In this document: piece by piece, positions 42,563 through 52,099 of the stretch
Layout: each line of letters begins with the position of its first letter
Numbering within the stretch: the stretch's first letter is position 1
Assembly (NCBI GenBank): GCA_017509755.1
Contig: JAFWOY010000040.1
Location: forward strand, 116,446-180,445
Source of the DNA: Bacteroidales bacterium
Lineage (GTDB): Bacteria; Bacteroidota; Bacteroidia; Bacteroidales; UBA932
DNA length: 64,000 nucleotides
Direction of reading: 5' to 3'
The notes under the pieces: model-generated
What the model was told of the DNA's origin: nothing
The model's database searches: none
The model's input: the letters and a program-made list of their open reading frames with translations, nothing else
Translations under genes and position numbers: made by a program

Positions 42563-43817
42563 GGCTGCCTTTATTACGCTGGGCTGCAAGCTCAACTTTT
42601 CCGAGACCTCGACGCTGGCCCGGCAGTTCGCGGCGCAAGGCTTCGAAGAAGTCCCGCCCGGACCGGATGTGGACATCGTGGTCATCAACACCTGCTCTGT
42701 CACCGAGCATGCCGACAAGAAGTGCCGCAATCTCATCCGCCGCCTGCACAAACAGGCGCCAAAGGCGAAGATTGCCGTAACCGGATGTTATGCCCAACTC
42801 AAGCCGCAGGAAATCCTGGCCATCGAGGGGGTCGATCTGGTGGTCGGGGCTGACCGCAAAGGTGACTTGGTCCGGCTCGCGCTGAATCCAGAGGGGGAAA
42901 AGCGCGGCTATTCCTGTGAGATCAACGAAGTGGAGAGTTTCTTCCCGGCCTACTCCTCGGGCGAACGGACCCGTTCGTTCCTGAAAGTGCAGGACGGTTG
43001 CGACTATCATTGTGCGTATTGCACGGTGCCGCTGGCCCGCGGCAACAGCCGCAACATCCCCATCCCGGCCATTGTGGCGCAGGCGCGCGAGATTGCCGCA
43101 CAAGGCATCATCGAAGTTGTGCTGACCGGCGTCAATACCGGTGATTTCGGCAAGACGACCGGCGAATCCTTCCTTGATCTTCTCAAGGCGCTGAACGACG
43201 TGCCGGGCATCGAGCGCTACCGCATCTCCTCCATTGAACCGAACCTGCTCACTGAGGAGATCCTGCGCTGGATTGCAGGAGGCACGAAATTCCTGCCTCA
43301 CTTCCACATCCCCATCCAGTCGGGCTGCGACCGCACGCTGAAGGCGATGCATCGGCGCTACACGGCAGCCCAGTTTGAAGAGAAGATCGCCCTGATCCGC
43401 GACATCCTCGAAAAACCGGAGGAGCGTTGCACGCGTGTCTTTTTCGGCATCGACGTGATTGTCGGATTCCCCGGTGAAACGGAAGAAGATTTTGAAGCTA
43501 CCTACCAGCTGCTGGAGCGCGTGCGGCCAGCTTTCCTGCACATTTTCCCTTACTCGCGCCGCGCCGGTACCCCGGCGGCCGGGCGCCCCGACCAGGTACA
43601 GGAATCGGTCAAGACGGAGCGTGTCGCCCGCCTCGAAGCGCTCTCCGACCGCCTCCACGCTGCCTTCACGGCTGCCAATATCGGCCGTAAGGCGCATGTG
43701 TTGTTCGAAAGTACTGTCAAAGGCGGCAAGATGTTCGGCTACACCGAAAACTACCTCCGCGTTGAACGGCCATATGACAAAGCGTTGATTGGAAAAATCG
43801 TTGAACTTACGGTATAA
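42555..43817 (+). CDS. mtaB: tRNA t6A37 methylthiotransferase MtaB
   Basis: 420 residues from ATG 42555. The N-terminal Fe-S ligands lie in TLGCKLNFSE, INTCSVTEHAD and VTGCYAQ; the radical-SAM cluster is CDYHCAYCTVPLARG; a TRAM domain closes the protein (VLFESTVKGGKMFGYTENYL). MtaB-type enzymes convert t6A37 to ms2t6A. It follows folB by translational coupling. Confidence 0.94.
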   Translation: MSKAAFITLGCKLNFSETSTLARQFAAQGFEEVPPGPDVDIVVINTCSVTEHADKKCRNLIRRLHKQAPKAKIAVTGCYAQLKPQEILAIEGVDLVVGADRKGDLVRLALNPEGEKRGYSCEINEVESFFPAYSSGERTRSFLKVQDGCDYHCAYCTVPLARGNSRNIPIPAIVAQAREIAAQGIIEVVLTGVNTGDFGKTTGESFLDLLKALNDVPGIERYRISSIEPNLLTEEILRWIAGGTKFLPHFHIPIQSGCDRTLKAMHRRYTAAQFEEKIALIRDILEKPEERCTRVFFGIDVIVGFPGETEEDFEATYQLLERVRPAFLHIFPYSRRAGTPAAGRPDQVQESVKTERVARLEALSDRLHAAFTAANIGRKAHVLFESTVKGGKMFGYTENYLRVERPYDKALIGKIVELTV

Positions 43818-43830
43818 ATACTGGATGGAA

Positions 43831-43850
43831 GTGTTCGGGTACCCGAACAC
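43831..43850. promoter_or_regulatory. Perfect 20-bp palindrome between mtaB and the MBL gene
   Basis: GTGTTCGGGTACCCGAACAC is self-complementary over its full 20 bases and has no loop, so it looks more like a dimer-binding operator than a terminator. It sits 13 bases after the mtaB stop and 17 bases before the MBL ATG. No T run follows. Confidence 0.55.
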
Positions 43851-43867
43851 AAGAGACTGACAAGATT

Positions 43868-44647
43868 ATGAATACGATTACATTTTTGGGAACTGGGACA
43901 TCACAAGGGATTCCGATGATCGGATGCCATTGCGAAGTCTGTACGTCGGACGATCCGCGGGACAACCGGCTGCGCTGCTCGGCACTCATTCGTTTTGAAG
44001 GCAAGACATTTTTGATCGATGCCGGACCGGATTTCCGGCAACAGATGCTGCGCGAAAAGGTTTCCCACCTCGACGCCATTCTCCTGACCCATCATCATAA
44101 AGACCACACGGGCGGTCTCGACGACGTGCGGTCGTTCAACTACCTGGAAAAGCGCTCTTTCCCTATCTATTGTGAAGCCGGGGTGTTGGAATCGCTCAAG
44201 AAAGAATACTATTACGTCTTTGCCGAGAAGCCCTACCCCGGCGCCCCCGAGATGGACATCCACCTGATCACGAGCCTGCCCTTCGCGATTGACGGCGTGC
44301 CTGTCATCCCCATCCGGGCCATGCATTACAAGCTGCCCATCCTGGGCTTCCGCTTCGGCAAATGCGCTTACGTGACGGACGCCAACTATATTCCCGAATC
44401 GGAATTCGAGAAACTGCAAGGACTCGATATTTTCGTGCTGAACACCGTCAAGCGCGGCCACCACATCTCCCACTATGCCCTGGAAGAAGCCATCGAAGTC
44501 TGCCGACGGGTCGGCGCCAGGCAAAGCTACCTCACCCATCTCTCCCACATGCTCCCGCGCCATGCTGACCTCACCGCCGAGTTGGCCTCACTCCCCTTCT
44601 CTCTCCAGCCGGCCTACGATGGATTGCGGGTAGCATACACCGACTAA
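43868..44647 (+). CDS. PhnP-like MBL-fold hydrolase
   Basis: 259 residues. It starts MNTITFLGTGTSQGIPMIGC and holds the zinc motif LLTHHHKDHTGGLDD, with a Cys pair (CHCEVC) near the N terminus as in PhnP phosphodiesterases. AYVTDANYI and LTHLSH give further ligands. Such enzymes hydrolyse cyclic phosphodiesters; no phosphonate genes are nearby, so the substrate is open. It is the last GC-rich gene before the AT-richer island. Confidence 0.88.
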   Translation: MNTITFLGTGTSQGIPMIGCHCEVCTSDDPRDNRLRCSALIRFEGKTFLIDAGPDFRQQMLREKVSHLDAILLTHHHKDHTGGLDDVRSFNYLEKRSFPIYCEAGVLESLKKEYYYVFAEKPYPGAPEMDIHLITSLPFAIDGVPVIPIRAMHYKLPILGFRFGKCAYVTDANYIPESEFEKLQGLDIFVLNTVKRGHHISHYALEEAIEVCRRVGARQSYLTHLSHMLPRHADLTAELASLPFSLQPAYDGLRVAYTD

Positions 44648-44695
44648 CGCTTATATCCCTTTTACCGCTACCGACATAAGAGAGGGTACAGAAAA

Positions 44696-45349
44696 CTATA
44701 ACTGCTTGAGATGGTAGTAATTGTAGAACGCTTCGTCTTTTCCGTCAAAGACTGTTACGATGATTTCCCTGGGTGAGCCCTGCGGATTGGCCGGGATGGA
44801 AATAGTAAAAGCAATGGTCCGGATCGGCCCTTCGCTGTCAACATCCTGTGTGGTGATCTTTACATCAGCGTTATCGCAAATCCACCTGCAGGCCAGCGTA
44901 TTTGTCAATAAACTGGCTTTTACGATTCCTCCTTCAGAAGGAATCACATCCGTTTTCCAGTCAATGAATTCGCCGTAAGGCTTCGCCGCATCTTGTCGGA
45001 ATAGGAAAGACGCAGTTTGGGGCGTTTTCCCCTTCTCGCAGACAAAATCGATTTTTCCAATCTTGTTTTCAGGAACGAGGTTTTGATCGATAAAAACATC
45101 AACATATCCACTTCCTTTCCCAATGGCTGGAGATACATAGTAATTCACGTCGTGGCGTCTAAAACCAGTGGACTGCCATTCATTATCGGTCGTAATGTAA
45201 ATCCTGAAGGTCCCTCCTTCGGCTCCTATACTGGCTTCCTCGGGGTAGATTTCAATCTTCGGATCGGAGGCCTGCTCGCAGCTAGTCAGAAACACCCCAA
45301 AAAAGATCCATAGGCATACATTTGCGAATAGAATGAAGAGCTTTTTCAT
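44696..45349 (-). CDS. BACON-domain lipoprotein
   Basis: 217 residues from ATG 45349. The signal peptide ends in VFLTSCEQ (lipobox), and the mature part opens with KIEIYPEEASIGAEGGTFRI, the standard BACON domain pattern, with a second BACON-like segment later (DVIPSEGGIVKASLLTNT). BACON domains are found in Bacteroidota surface proteins, often with glycan binding. It points away from the DUF3244-like and TPR genes, with a 570-base gap between. Confidence 0.8.
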   Translation of the reverse strand: MKKLFILFANVCLWIFFGVFLTSCEQASDPKIEIYPEEASIGAEGGTFRIYITTDNEWQSTGFRRHDVNYYVSPAIGKGSGYVDVFIDQNLVPENKIGKIDFVCEKGKTPQTASFLFRQDAAKPYGEFIDWKTDVIPSEGGIVKASLLTNTLACRWICDNADVKITTQDVDSEGPIRTIAFTISIPANPQGSPREIIVTVFDGKDEAFYNYYHLKQL

Positions 45350-45919
45350 GATATTATTGTTTGAATGGTTTGCAAGTCTTTGTATAATAGATGCAAAAAA
45401 AGGAGGAATGTTGCGTTGCTCAACAATGTCCGTGGTGCAATCGGTTGGTTCACCATCGAGCAGGCTGCAGAAATAATACTCTACTCTTGAGACCATCCGA
45501 TATAAATGATCCTGTTAAGAGGGTAATAGGTTCGTTCCATCTAATGCCGTATAATGATACCCATAGTCAGAATCCGATACATTCATTCTTATAGGCTTAT
45601 AGGTTGCGTTTACAAGCACAAAGATAAGGAAACATAAGGCTGAAAAACCTTTATGAATCAGGTTGTGAGAGACTTTCGTAAAAACATATCTTAAGTAGTT
45701 GATTTCTAACGGTTTTGTTTTTATCTTTTTCTTTTTGAAAACAGAAAGGCTCATTATTGGAATTTTTGTTTTTTTGAAATGGCGGTTTGAAAATGGCAAA
45801 ATATAATATTCTGTATTATAGTAAATTACGCAAAAAAAATGTGAAAATGATTGTTTCTGTTTGAAATATTTGAGTTTTATTCGATTTTTGTATTCTATAC
45901 AATTAATCAATGTTTTGTT
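45350..45919. other. AT-rich divergent intergenic region
   Basis: 570 bases between the BACON gene and the DUF3244-like gene, clearly AT-richer than the rest of the window with long A and T runs (45690-45870). Small open frames at 45391-45594 and on the minus strand have no recognisable motif. Promoters for both flanking genes should lie here, but I find no exact TAnnTTTG in a suitable place; GATTTTTG at 45883-45890, 30 bases before the ATG, is the nearest match. Confidence 0.5.
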
Positions 45920-46207
45920 ATGAAACAGTTTTTAACTTTGCTGGCCGCGTTATTGTTTTGCACTTTTCCGATGAGTGCTACTACGTTCGTCCCAGACGGA
46001 GATGAAGGAGATCCCGAAGAGATTGATCTTCGAAACCAAAATGATGTGGATGTTTCCATTTGGGGTATCGGTGGCTCTCTCTCTTCATTTCAGAATTGGA
46101 TTAATGGTTCAGGCGTTATCGTTTTGAATAGTTCTTCATTACCATTCGGTATATATACCCTCAACATTATGACCAACCAGCTTTATCAGGGCGTTTTTAC
46201 CATATAG
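45920..46207 (+). CDS. Small secreted DUF3244-like protein
   Basis: 95 residues from ATG 45920. A signal peptide (MKQFLTLLAALLFCTFPMSA) is followed by a short acidic stretch and one beta-sandwich-like domain ending GIYTLNIMTNQLYQGVFTI, which resembles the C-terminal pattern of DUF3244 and sorting-type domains in Bacteroidota. The TPR regulator starts three bases after its stop. In this phylum such small proteins are often paired with TPR membrane regulators. Confidence 0.7.
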   Translation: MKQFLTLLAALLFCTFPMSATTFVPDGDEGDPEEIDLRNQNDVDVSIWGIGGSLSSFQNWINGSGVIVLNSSSLPFGIYTLNIMTNQLYQGVFTI

Positions 46208-46210
46208 CTT

Positions 46211-47773
46211 ATGAGAGCCGTCCGTCTGTTAGTACTATTATTTAGCAGTGTATGCCTCTTTTGGGCATCTGTCGCCTGCACCGAAGATGAACCCATATCT
46301 ATTCGTCTGAAAAAGGTTGACAGCTTGTTGTCAACAGATCCTGTCGCTGCGCTAGATTCTCTTAAAAAGATTGACGCCTTTTCTTTAAACAGCCAAAATA
46401 AAGCCTATTTTGGATTGCTCCAAACTATTGCTCAGCATAAAAACTATGTACCATTTGAAAGCGATTCGTTGATAACCGCTTCGAGGGCGTGGTATGAGAA
46501 GCGGAACCAGGATCCGCACAATTTGGCCCGCGCTTTCTTTTATAATGGTGTCGTCGTGCACTCGTTGAATATGGGGAACGAAAAGGCATGCTTACTTATT
46601 CAACAAGCGCTTGCAATCCTGGATCAATACAATATAAAAGATGATAAACTGACTGCTTTGGCCAATGCATTTCTAGGACGAATCAATAGTGCTTTTGAGC
46701 AGAATTTAGCAGAAGCTGCTGTGTATTTCCAGAATGGTATTGATGCCGAACAACGGCTGGACAATCATAGAAACCTCATCCTTGACTACAGCGACCTGTT
46801 AGTTTGTGTAGTCAAAATGGGGGATAGAAAAAAAGCTGCATCCATCAAGCGAGAATTGGATAGTGTTATGGCGGCTCATCCTACCATAAAACTCGAGAAT
46901 CCCAACAATGCAAAATCTATTTTCTTTCTGTCTGCCGATAATGATCTGGACAGTGCCTTGTTTTATTGCTTAAAGTGGAATCCACATCCGAAAGACATTG
47001 GCGCAAAAGAGAATATGATTGCCGCTATTTATCGTCAAAAAGGGCGTCCGGACAGCGCTATAGCCTATGAACAAAAGTCATTGATGCATTGTCGCGTTAT
47101 GGATACTTTGTCACGTCATGTTTACTACCGACACATGGCAGAAGATTATTTGCATTTGGGAATGTCTGATTCTTCAGCACATTATGCTCGAATGGCTTAC
47201 GAAGATTTGCACAAATATGTGGATCGACGGACTGAGAAACGCATTCTGGAGTTGGAAAGGCAATATGACATCGCCACCAAAGATGCTGAGATAGAGCGAG
47301 TGCGGCATCATCGGGGGCTGTTGAGTTTAGTACTTGTTATATCGTTGCTGCTGGTTGGGGGGCTAGTCGTCCTGCTCTTGAACCGGGAACAGAAACTTCG
47401 TTCGGAGCGGATTACGCGAAGCTTTGTACAAGCTTCTGCAAAGACGCACCAGAACACGCTTTCCCAACTCAAAACCCTTGCTGCAAAGCGGAAATCTGCC
47501 ACTGCTGAATCGCTGCAGGCGAGGGCTGCAGACATTGCTACGGATTTACGGCGAGGATTTGCCCAGAATTTTGCTGAGGCTATCAGGGAGAACAAGGGTT
47601 CATTGTCTGCAAGGCAGCGAGAAAATCTGGAGAAGATTACCGGCGACCGATCCAAGGTGGTCTTCATTCTTTCGGAGCTGGGATACAAGGAAGAAGAGAT
47701 CGCGCAATACACCTGCACTTCGGTAGATTCTGTGCGAGTCACGATCAATAACAACCGGAAAGCGATGAACTGA
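46211..47773 (+). CDS. Membrane TPR protein with C-terminal LuxR-like helix-turn-helix
   Basis: 520 residues. The N terminus ends in WASVACTE (lipobox-like). TPR-type helical pairs fill about 30-340, with ARAFFYNGVVVHSLN, YYRHMAEDYLHLGMSDSSAHYARMAYE. A transmembrane helix (about 371-394, SLVLVISLLLVGGLVVLLL) leads into a cytoplasmic coiled part and a C-terminal segment with LGYKEEEIAQYTCTSVDSVRVTINNNR, a LuxR-like recognition helix. It looks like a one-component envelope sensor. Codon use is AT-richer than in neighbours, like the DUF3244-like gene. Confidence 0.82.
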   Translation: MRAVRLLVLLFSSVCLFWASVACTEDEPISIRLKKVDSLLSTDPVAALDSLKKIDAFSLNSQNKAYFGLLQTIAQHKNYVPFESDSLITASRAWYEKRNQDPHNLARAFFYNGVVVHSLNMGNEKACLLIQQALAILDQYNIKDDKLTALANAFLGRINSAFEQNLAEAAVYFQNGIDAEQRLDNHRNLILDYSDLLVCVVKMGDRKKAASIKRELDSVMAAHPTIKLENPNNAKSIFFLSADNDLDSALFYCLKWNPHPKDIGAKENMIAAIYRQKGRPDSAIAYEQKSLMHCRVMDTLSRHVYYRHMAEDYLHLGMSDSSAHYARMAYEDLHKYVDRRTEKRILELERQYDIATKDAEIERVRHHRGLLSLVLVISLLLVGGLVVLLLNREQKLRSERITRSFVQASAKTHQNTLSQLKTLAAKRKSATAESLQARAADIATDLRRGFAQNFAEAIRENKGSLSARQRENLEKITGDRSKVVFILSELGYKEEEIAQYTCTSVDSVRVTINNNRKAMN

Positions 47774-47849
47774 GCAAGTGCTGTTCCTGCTGGCAAGTTG
47801 GGTCATCCAGGAAATGAAAAAAAACGTTGGATTTGCTGCAGCTAACTGT

Positions 47850-47857
47850 TAACTTTG
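47850..47857 (+). promoter_or_regulatory. -7 promoter box for pgi
   Basis: TAACTTTG, matching TAnnTTTG, 37 bases before the pgi ATG, with GTTG at 47826-47829 placed 20 bases upstream as a possible -33 element. Confidence 0.5.
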
Positions 47858-47894
47858 TATGTTTTGAAAGTATATATCAACAAACGAAGAAGAC

Positions 47895-49199
47895 ATGGTA
47901 AAGATTGATTTGACCGGATGTGATTCCTTCGTGGGAAAGGAAGCCTTCCAAGAATATGTGAACAAAGCGTTGGCAGCACAGGTTGTCCTCGAAGAGGAAA
48001 CGGGCGCCGGCAATGACTTCCTGGGCTGGCAGCATCTGCCGTCGGCCATCGGCCAGGAACAGCTGGATGACTGCCTCAGTGTCGTCAATGGCTGGATTGA
48101 AAAAGAAATCGACCTGGTGGTGGTCATCGGCATCGGCGGCTCCTACCTCGGCGCCAAAGCGGCCATCGAAGCACTCAGCCACACCTTCTCGTCGCTGCTC
48201 GGACTCGAAGGTCCGAAAGTGGTCTTTGCCGGCGAAAACCTGTCAGAAGATTACACGGCAGAACTGCTGGACCTCATCCAGACCCGCAACACCGCCTGCG
48301 TCGTCATCTCCAAGAGCGGCACCACGACCGAACCCGCTGTCGCCTTCCGTCTGGTCAAGCAATACCTGGAAGAATCCTACGGGAAGCGGGAAGCTTGCGA
48401 ACGCATCGTCGCCATTACCGACAAGGCGCGCGGCGCACTGAAATCGCTCTCCAACCAGGAGGGATACAAGACCTTTGTCATCGAAGACAACATCGGCGGC
48501 CGCTTCTCCGTGCTGACGCCGGTTGGTCTGGTGCCCATCGCCCTGGCAGGATTCGACATCGAAGCGATGGTCCGTGGCGCCCAGGATGCCGAAAAGGCGC
48601 TCGCGGCCCGCAAAGTCGACAACCCCGCCGTCCAATACGCCGCCATGCGCAACCTGCTCTACGACCAGGGCAAGAAGGTTGAACTCTTCGCCAGCTTCCA
48701 TCCCAAGCTCCAGTATCTGGGCGAGTGGCTGAAGCAGCTCTTCGGGGAAAGTGAAGGCAAAGACGGCAAGGGTATCTTCCCGGCCTCGGTCATCTTCACG
48801 ACCGACCTGCACTCGATGGGACAGTACATCCAGGATGGCGAACGGATGCTTTTCGAGACAGTCATCACGGTGGAGAATGCACAGCGCGAAGTAACCATCC
48901 CCGCCGACGCACAAGATCTGGACGGCCTCAACTACCTGGCCGGCAAGAATGTGGAACACTGCAACCGCATGGCGCAGCTGGGTACCAAGATGGCCCACAT
49001 CGACGGCGGTGTCCCGAACATCGACATCCGCATCGAGAAACTTGACGAATACAACCTCGGCCAGCTCTTCTACTTCTTTGAGAAGGTCTGCGGTATCAGC
49101 GCCTACGTCCTGGGTGTCAACCCGTTCAACCAGCCCGGCGTAGAAGCTTACAAGAAGAACATGTTCCAACTGCTCGAGAAACCGGGATACAAGAAATAA
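47895..49199 (+). CDS. pgi: Glucose-6-phosphate isomerase
   Basis: 434 residues, the shorter bacterial form. GIGGSYLGAKAAIEAL, VISKSGTTTEPAVAFR, GGRFSVLTPVGLVPIALAG and the C-terminal lysine region QPGVEAYKKNMFQLL are diagnostic. It interconverts glucose 6-phosphate and fructose 6-phosphate. Its TAA stop shares a base with the addB-like ATG (TAATG). Confidence 0.97.
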   Translation: MVKIDLTGCDSFVGKEAFQEYVNKALAAQVVLEEETGAGNDFLGWQHLPSAIGQEQLDDCLSVVNGWIEKEIDLVVVIGIGGSYLGAKAAIEALSHTFSSLLGLEGPKVVFAGENLSEDYTAELLDLIQTRNTACVVISKSGTTTEPAVAFRLVKQYLEESYGKREACERIVAITDKARGALKSLSNQEGYKTFVIEDNIGGRFSVLTPVGLVPIALAGFDIEAMVRGAQDAEKALAARKVDNPAVQYAAMRNLLYDQGKKVELFASFHPKLQYLGEWLKQLFGESEGKDGKGIFPASVIFTTDLHSMGQYIQDGERMLFETVITVENAQREVTIPADAQDLDGLNYLAGKNVEHCNRMAQLGTKMAHIDGGVPNIDIRIEKLDEYNLGQLFYFFEKVCGISAYVLGVNPFNQPGVEAYKKNMFQLLEKPGYKK

Positions 49200-52099
49200 T
49201 GAAATTCCTGGAAGCAGTAGCGAAACGGTACGTTGACTACGGACCGCTGGATCGGGTATGTTTCGTATTCCCGAACCGGCGGTCCGGCACTTTCTTCAAG
49301 CGTTACCTCGGCATCAAAGCGGGTCACCCCGTCTTCGTGCCGCACGTGCTGACCATCGACGAGTTGTTTTCCCGGATTGCCGGCAAGGAGGAGACAAAGG
49401 AGAAGCCGCGTCTGCTATTTATCTTGTACGAAGAATACGTACGTTTGATGCCCCGCCCTGAAGGGGCTTCCCCCGAACCGTTCGACCAATTCATCTTCTG
49501 GGGCGACATCCTGTTAAGCGATTTCGACGATATCGACAAGTATCGGGTTGATGTAGAGAAGATGCTGATCAACCTGCGCGACTTCAAATCCATCAGTGCC
49601 GGTGACAGCTTCTTGAGTTCCGAACAGCGGAATGCCATCGCCACCTTCTGCCGCCACTTTTACGAGGGGCAAGACGAATCGGAATGGAACGAGGAAAACC
49701 TGCCTGAAACGAGCAGCAGGCCGAAATTCGCCAAACTGTGGAACATCCTGTTACCCCTTTATCATGCGTTCCGAACGCGTCTCGAAAAGGAAGGCCTGGC
49801 TTATGCCGGCATGAATTACCGCGCTGTTGCTGAGGTACTTGACGAAAAGAATCGGGTGTTGCCCCAATTTGAAGAATTTGTTTTTGTCGGACTCAACGCC
49901 CTGAACAAATGCGAGAAAGAGCTCTTGAAGCAGCTCCAGACCCAGAACCGGGCTCATTTCTACTGGGATTTTCCTACAAAGATGGAGAAAGATGCCGACA
50001 ATCCCGCCGGCTTCTTCCTTCGTGACAATTGCAAGGATTTTCCCCAGGAAAAGGGATTCTCCTGCCCTGAAATAAAATGGGATCCGGAGAATCCGCCTTA
50101 CTTTGAAGTCATCAGCATCCCGTCCGCAGTCGGACAGACCCAGAAGGCCATGCAGATCCTCGACGGACTGCACCGTGACAAGCAGATGTCGGACCCGGTG
50201 AATACGGCCGTAGTGCTGCCCGATGAGAATCTGCTTTTCCCCATGCTCGGATCAATACCTGCGCGCATTCCGGACGTGAATGTGACCATGGGATATCCAC
50301 TTTCAGCAAGCAGTGGCGTTTCGCTCTTCCAAATCCTTGAAAGGTTGCAGCAGAACAAGCGGCAGCGTGGTGGTCTATGGTGTTTTTACCATCGCGATGT
50401 CATCAATCTGTTGGAACATCCTTATCTGGCTGCAGCATCCGATCCGTCTGTTGTGGCCTCCATCAAAGACGGTATTATGAAGAACAAAAGCATCTTCGTG
50501 CCTGTTACCGAATTATCGGGGGACCTTCTCTTCCCGGTCCTGTTCAAACCAGTAGAAGGAACCCAGGGGATTCCAGGATACTTGAAGGAAATCATTGAGG
50601 GCCTGCAATCCTTTCAGTCTCCCGTCGAACGGGAATTCCTGAGCCATTTCCATCAGGCTGTCTCCGCTCTGGAGAATGCCGGGCTCCATCTCGACGAACT
50701 GCTACCCAGAACCTGGTACCGGCTGCTCTCGCAATGCATCGGCCTGGTGAAGATCCCGTTTGAAGGGGAACCGCTCAAGGGATTACAGATTATGGGGCCG
50801 CTCGAAACGCGGGCACTTGACTTTGACAATATCATCATCCTTTCCGTCAATGAGGGTACTTTCCCCTCCCGCACGGTGAGCAGTTCCTTTATTCCCTATA
50901 TCCTGCGAAAGGGCTTCGGGCTGCCCACCTTCGAACGGCAAGATGCCATCTGGGCCTACTATTTCTACAGGCTCATTGCCCGCGCCAAGCGAGTTTACCT
51001 TCTTTACGACTCCCGTTCCGAGGGCATCCAAAGCGGAGAGGAAAGCCGTTTCATCAAACAACTCAGACATCTCTATCCAGTCAGACTCGTCGAGAAAGTA
51101 GCCACTTATGAGATGGGAAGCGACGCAATCGTCAACCCGCTGATGCATGTGGAAAAGACGGATGATATCCTTCAGAAACTCTCGGACCGTTTCGTCGGGG
51201 AAAATGCTCCTGGTGTTTTTTCAGCATCTTCGCTCAACAGCTATCTGGATTGTCCACTCCGCTTCTACTACTCCTATCTGGAAGGAATCAAAGAGTTGGA
51301 GGAGGTGACAGAGGATGTGGATGCCAGTCTCTTCGGAAGCATCTTCCATCGCATCATGGAACTCCTCTATAAGCCATTCGCCCGTCAGAAGAGCATCTTG
51401 CGGGAAGAAGACCTGAGTGAAAACCGTCTCTTCGGTCCCGGCCTGGAAAAACTGGAAGCTTTGACGGCCCAAGTCTTCTCTGAGTATCATATCCATGAGA
51501 TCGCCGGAGAGAATTTGATCCGGAAAGACATCATCATCCGAATGGTGCGCGAAGTGGTCAAAACGGACAGGAAACTGGCCGGCCGGGAGCCTTTCCGGAT
51601 ACTGGCTACAGAAGAAGATGTACGTTATCCCCTGACGCTTCCGGATGGTCGGACTGTCACGCTCTACGGAAAGATCGACCGGCGTGACCAGGTAGGTATC
51701 CGGGAGCGGATTGTAGATTACAAAAGCGGCAAAGTCGAAGGCAATCTACTGAAACCGAAAAAGGACCAGACAGAACAGGAGATGGTGGATTCGTTTTTCG
51801 ATGCCGCGAAGGGCAGCAACCGTCCGTCTATCGCATTCCAGCTTTATTTCTACGCCCTGCTGAAACCCGGAGCGGAACCGTGCATTTACTCTTTGACATC
51901 CATCTTCAAAGAGGAACCGCATTCTTATTCTGTCGAACAGACAAAATTGGTCTTTTTCAAGGATAAGCTGACTAGCTTGATCGAAGAGATTCTCTCACCC
52001 AGCCAACGCTTTGAACCGCGCCCCGAGCTGGAAGAGGCTTCGTCTTTCCAATCCGTATGCAAATACTGTAATTTCAAACGGCTATGCAACAGGGAGTAA
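49199..52099 (+). CDS. AddB-like PD-(D/E)XK exonuclease subunit
   Basis: 966 residues. It begins with FVFPNRRSGTFFKRYL, a degenerate nucleotide-binding start, runs through an inactive helicase-like body, and ends in a nuclease domain with GKIDRRD and IVDYKSGK (D and DxK catalytic residues). One upstream cysteine (LDCPLRFYYSYLEG) and three near the end (CKYCNFKRLC) form the four-cysteine Fe-S staple of AddB. With the next gene it should form a RecBCD-like enzyme for double-strand-break resection. It overlaps its partner by 16 bases. Confidence 0.9.
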   Translation: MKFLEAVAKRYVDYGPLDRVCFVFPNRRSGTFFKRYLGIKAGHPVFVPHVLTIDELFSRIAGKEETKEKPRLLFILYEEYVRLMPRPEGASPEPFDQFIFWGDILLSDFDDIDKYRVDVEKMLINLRDFKSISAGDSFLSSEQRNAIATFCRHFYEGQDESEWNEENLPETSSRPKFAKLWNILLPLYHAFRTRLEKEGLAYAGMNYRAVAEVLDEKNRVLPQFEEFVFVGLNALNKCEKELLKQLQTQNRAHFYWDFPTKMEKDADNPAGFFLRDNCKDFPQEKGFSCPEIKWDPENPPYFEVISIPSAVGQTQKAMQILDGLHRDKQMSDPVNTAVVLPDENLLFPMLGSIPARIPDVNVTMGYPLSASSGVSLFQILERLQQNKRQRGGLWCFYHRDVINLLEHPYLAAASDPSVVASIKDGIMKNKSIFVPVTELSGDLLFPVLFKPVEGTQGIPGYLKEIIEGLQSFQSPVEREFLSHFHQAVSALENAGLHLDELLPRTWYRLLSQCIGLVKIPFEGEPLKGLQIMGPLETRALDFDNIIILSVNEGTFPSRTVSSSFIPYILRKGFGLPTFERQDAIWAYYFYRLIARAKRVYLLYDSRSEGIQSGEESRFIKQLRHLYPVRLVEKVATYEMGSDAIVNPLMHVEKTDDILQKLSDRFVGENAPGVFSASSLNSYLDCPLRFYYSYLEGIKELEEVTEDVDASLFGSIFHRIMELLYKPFARQKSILREEDLSENRLFGPGLEKLEALTAQVFSEYHIHEIAGENLIRKDIIIRMVREVVKTDRKLAGREPFRILATEEDVRYPLTLPDGRTVTLYGKIDRRDQVGIRERIVDYKSGKVEGNLLKPKKDQTEQEMVDSFFDAAKGSNRPSIAFQLYFYALLKPGAEPCIYSLTSIFKEEPHSYSVEQTKLVFFKDKLTSLIEEILSPSQRFEPRPELEEASSFQSVCKYCNFKRLCNRE

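Noticed and set aside
45391..45594. Small plus-strand frame between the BACON and DUF3244-like genes
   Set aside because: No signal peptide or motif and an AT-rich non-coding appearance.
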